Shown one piece after another: positions 5,928-6,368 of a stretch of DNA of 6,368 nt. The stretch covers positions 1 to 6,368 of the forward strand of contig JACVSD010000102.1 in NCBI GenBank assembly GCA_014534095.1, given 5' to 3'. The notes below the pieces were generated by a model, which was not told the origin of the DNA, did no database searches, and saw only the letters and a program-made list of their open reading frames with translations. Numbering within the stretch: the stretch's first letter is position 1; every line of letters begins with the position of its first letter. Made by a program: the position numbers and the translations under genes. Source of the stretch: Nitrospiraceae bacterium. GTDB lineage: Bacteria > Nitrospirota > Nitrospiria > Nitrospirales > Nitrospiraceae.

Positions 5928-6368
5928 ATGACGCCCAAGTTTCTGGAACCCACGGATGGTTTTGTCCCCCGACACGTCGGCCCCAGCGACGCCGATATCA
6001 AGGAGATGTTGGCGGCACTTGGCATGCCTTCATTGCCTGCGCTGAGCGATGCCACGGTCCCGGGCGACATCCGGTTGCGCACGCCGCTCGACCTGCCGCA
6101 AAACCGGGGCGAGCAGGCCGTACTCTCCGAACTCCGAGAGATCGCGGCTCGTAACCAAGTTACTCGCTCGCTCATTGGGATGGGTTACTACGATTGTGTC
6201 ACGCCAGGGGTGGTTCAACGGAACATTTTGGAGAATCCCGGCTGGTACACCCAGTACACGCCATACCAAGCGGAGATTGCCCAGGGCCGGCTCGAGGCAC
6301 TCGTCAATTTTCAAACCATGGTGGCCGATCTAACCGGTTTGCCGCTGGCAAATGCCTCGCTGCTCGAC
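5928..6368 (+). CDS. gcvP: Glycine dehydrogenase (decarboxylating), long-form P-protein, N-terminal part
   Basis: PLP enzyme of the glycine cleavage system: it decarboxylates glycine and passes the aminomethyl group to the lipoyl arm of GcvH, feeding methylene-tetrahydrofolate. Only the first 147 codons are present and the frame is open at the window edge; the full long form is usually about 950 aa. The N-terminus [17 protein letters not shown] (12-28) is the signature of the single-chain form; the split GcvPA subunit starts differently. It continues with IGMGYYDC (83-90), [20 protein letters not shown] (102-121) and [13 protein letters not shown] (135-147), close to E. coli GcvP from memory. 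The PLP lysine lies beyond the edge. The ATG at 5928 fits family length; an AGAGGAT at 5910-5916 is a somewhat distant ribosome binding site. The gene is divergent from the regulator operon. No gcvT or gcvH is visible upstream, and no glycine riboswitch is seen in the leader. Confidence 0.95.
   Translation, partial: MTPKFLEPTDGFVPRHVGPSDADIKEMLAALGMPSLPALSDATVPGDIRLRTPLDLPQNRGEQAVLSELREIAARNQVTRSLIGMGYYDCVTPGVVQRNILENPGWYTQYTPYQAEIAQGRLEALVNFQTMVADLTGLPLANASLLD

Noticed and set aside
5669..6175. Minus-strand open frame of 168 codons across the start of gcvP
   Set aside because: It covers the divergent promoter region and the conserved N-terminus of GcvP in antisense; its translation is Ser/Arg-rich shadow sequence.

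Overview
This window is an ordinary, gene-dense chromosomal segment (by eye roughly 58-60% GC) from a Gram-negative-type bacterium. The periplasmic HtrA-family protease and the OmpR/EnvZ-type two-component pair support that envelope type. The proteins look like those of Nitrospirota (Nitrospira-like), but this is an impression from sequence style and has not been checked by any search.

Layout. The left edge carries the 3' two thirds of rimO (+), which encodes the ribosomal protein S12 methylthiotransferase. purU (+, formyltetrahydrofolate deformylase) follows 55 bp later and is probably co-transcribed. A strong hairpin in the short convergent gap after purU can end transcription from both sides. 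The centre is a minus-strand block read right to left: an OmpR-family response regulator (start at 5661), a HAMP-containing membrane histidine kinase (start at 4911), and a secreted Do/HtrA serine protease with two PDZ domains (start at 3373). At the right edge gcvP (+), the long-form glycine decarboxylase P-protein, begins at 5928. Only its first 147 codons are inside the window, with no stop codon before the edge.

How the genes work together. The regulator-kinase-protease block looks like an envelope-stress module: the kinase would sense a signal outside the cytoplasmic membrane, and the regulator could control the quality-control protease encoded next to it. Such an arrangement is known from MprAB-PepD and is functionally like CpxRA control of degP. 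The regulator has a good extended -10 promoter (TGG-TATAAT) 25 bp upstream of its ATG. A perfect 8-bp dyad sits where the -35 would be, which makes it an attractive autoregulatory operator candidate. PurU and GcvP both act on the tetrahydrofolate one-carbon pool, although the stress block lies between them.

Three start codons were set by ribosome binding sites or family alignment rather than by the longest reading frame: purU at 939, the kinase at 4911 and the regulator at 5661. I found no mobile element, CRISPR array, tRNA or rRNA, and no compelling undescribed system. The most interesting signals are regulatory ones in the 266-bp divergent region 5662-5927.
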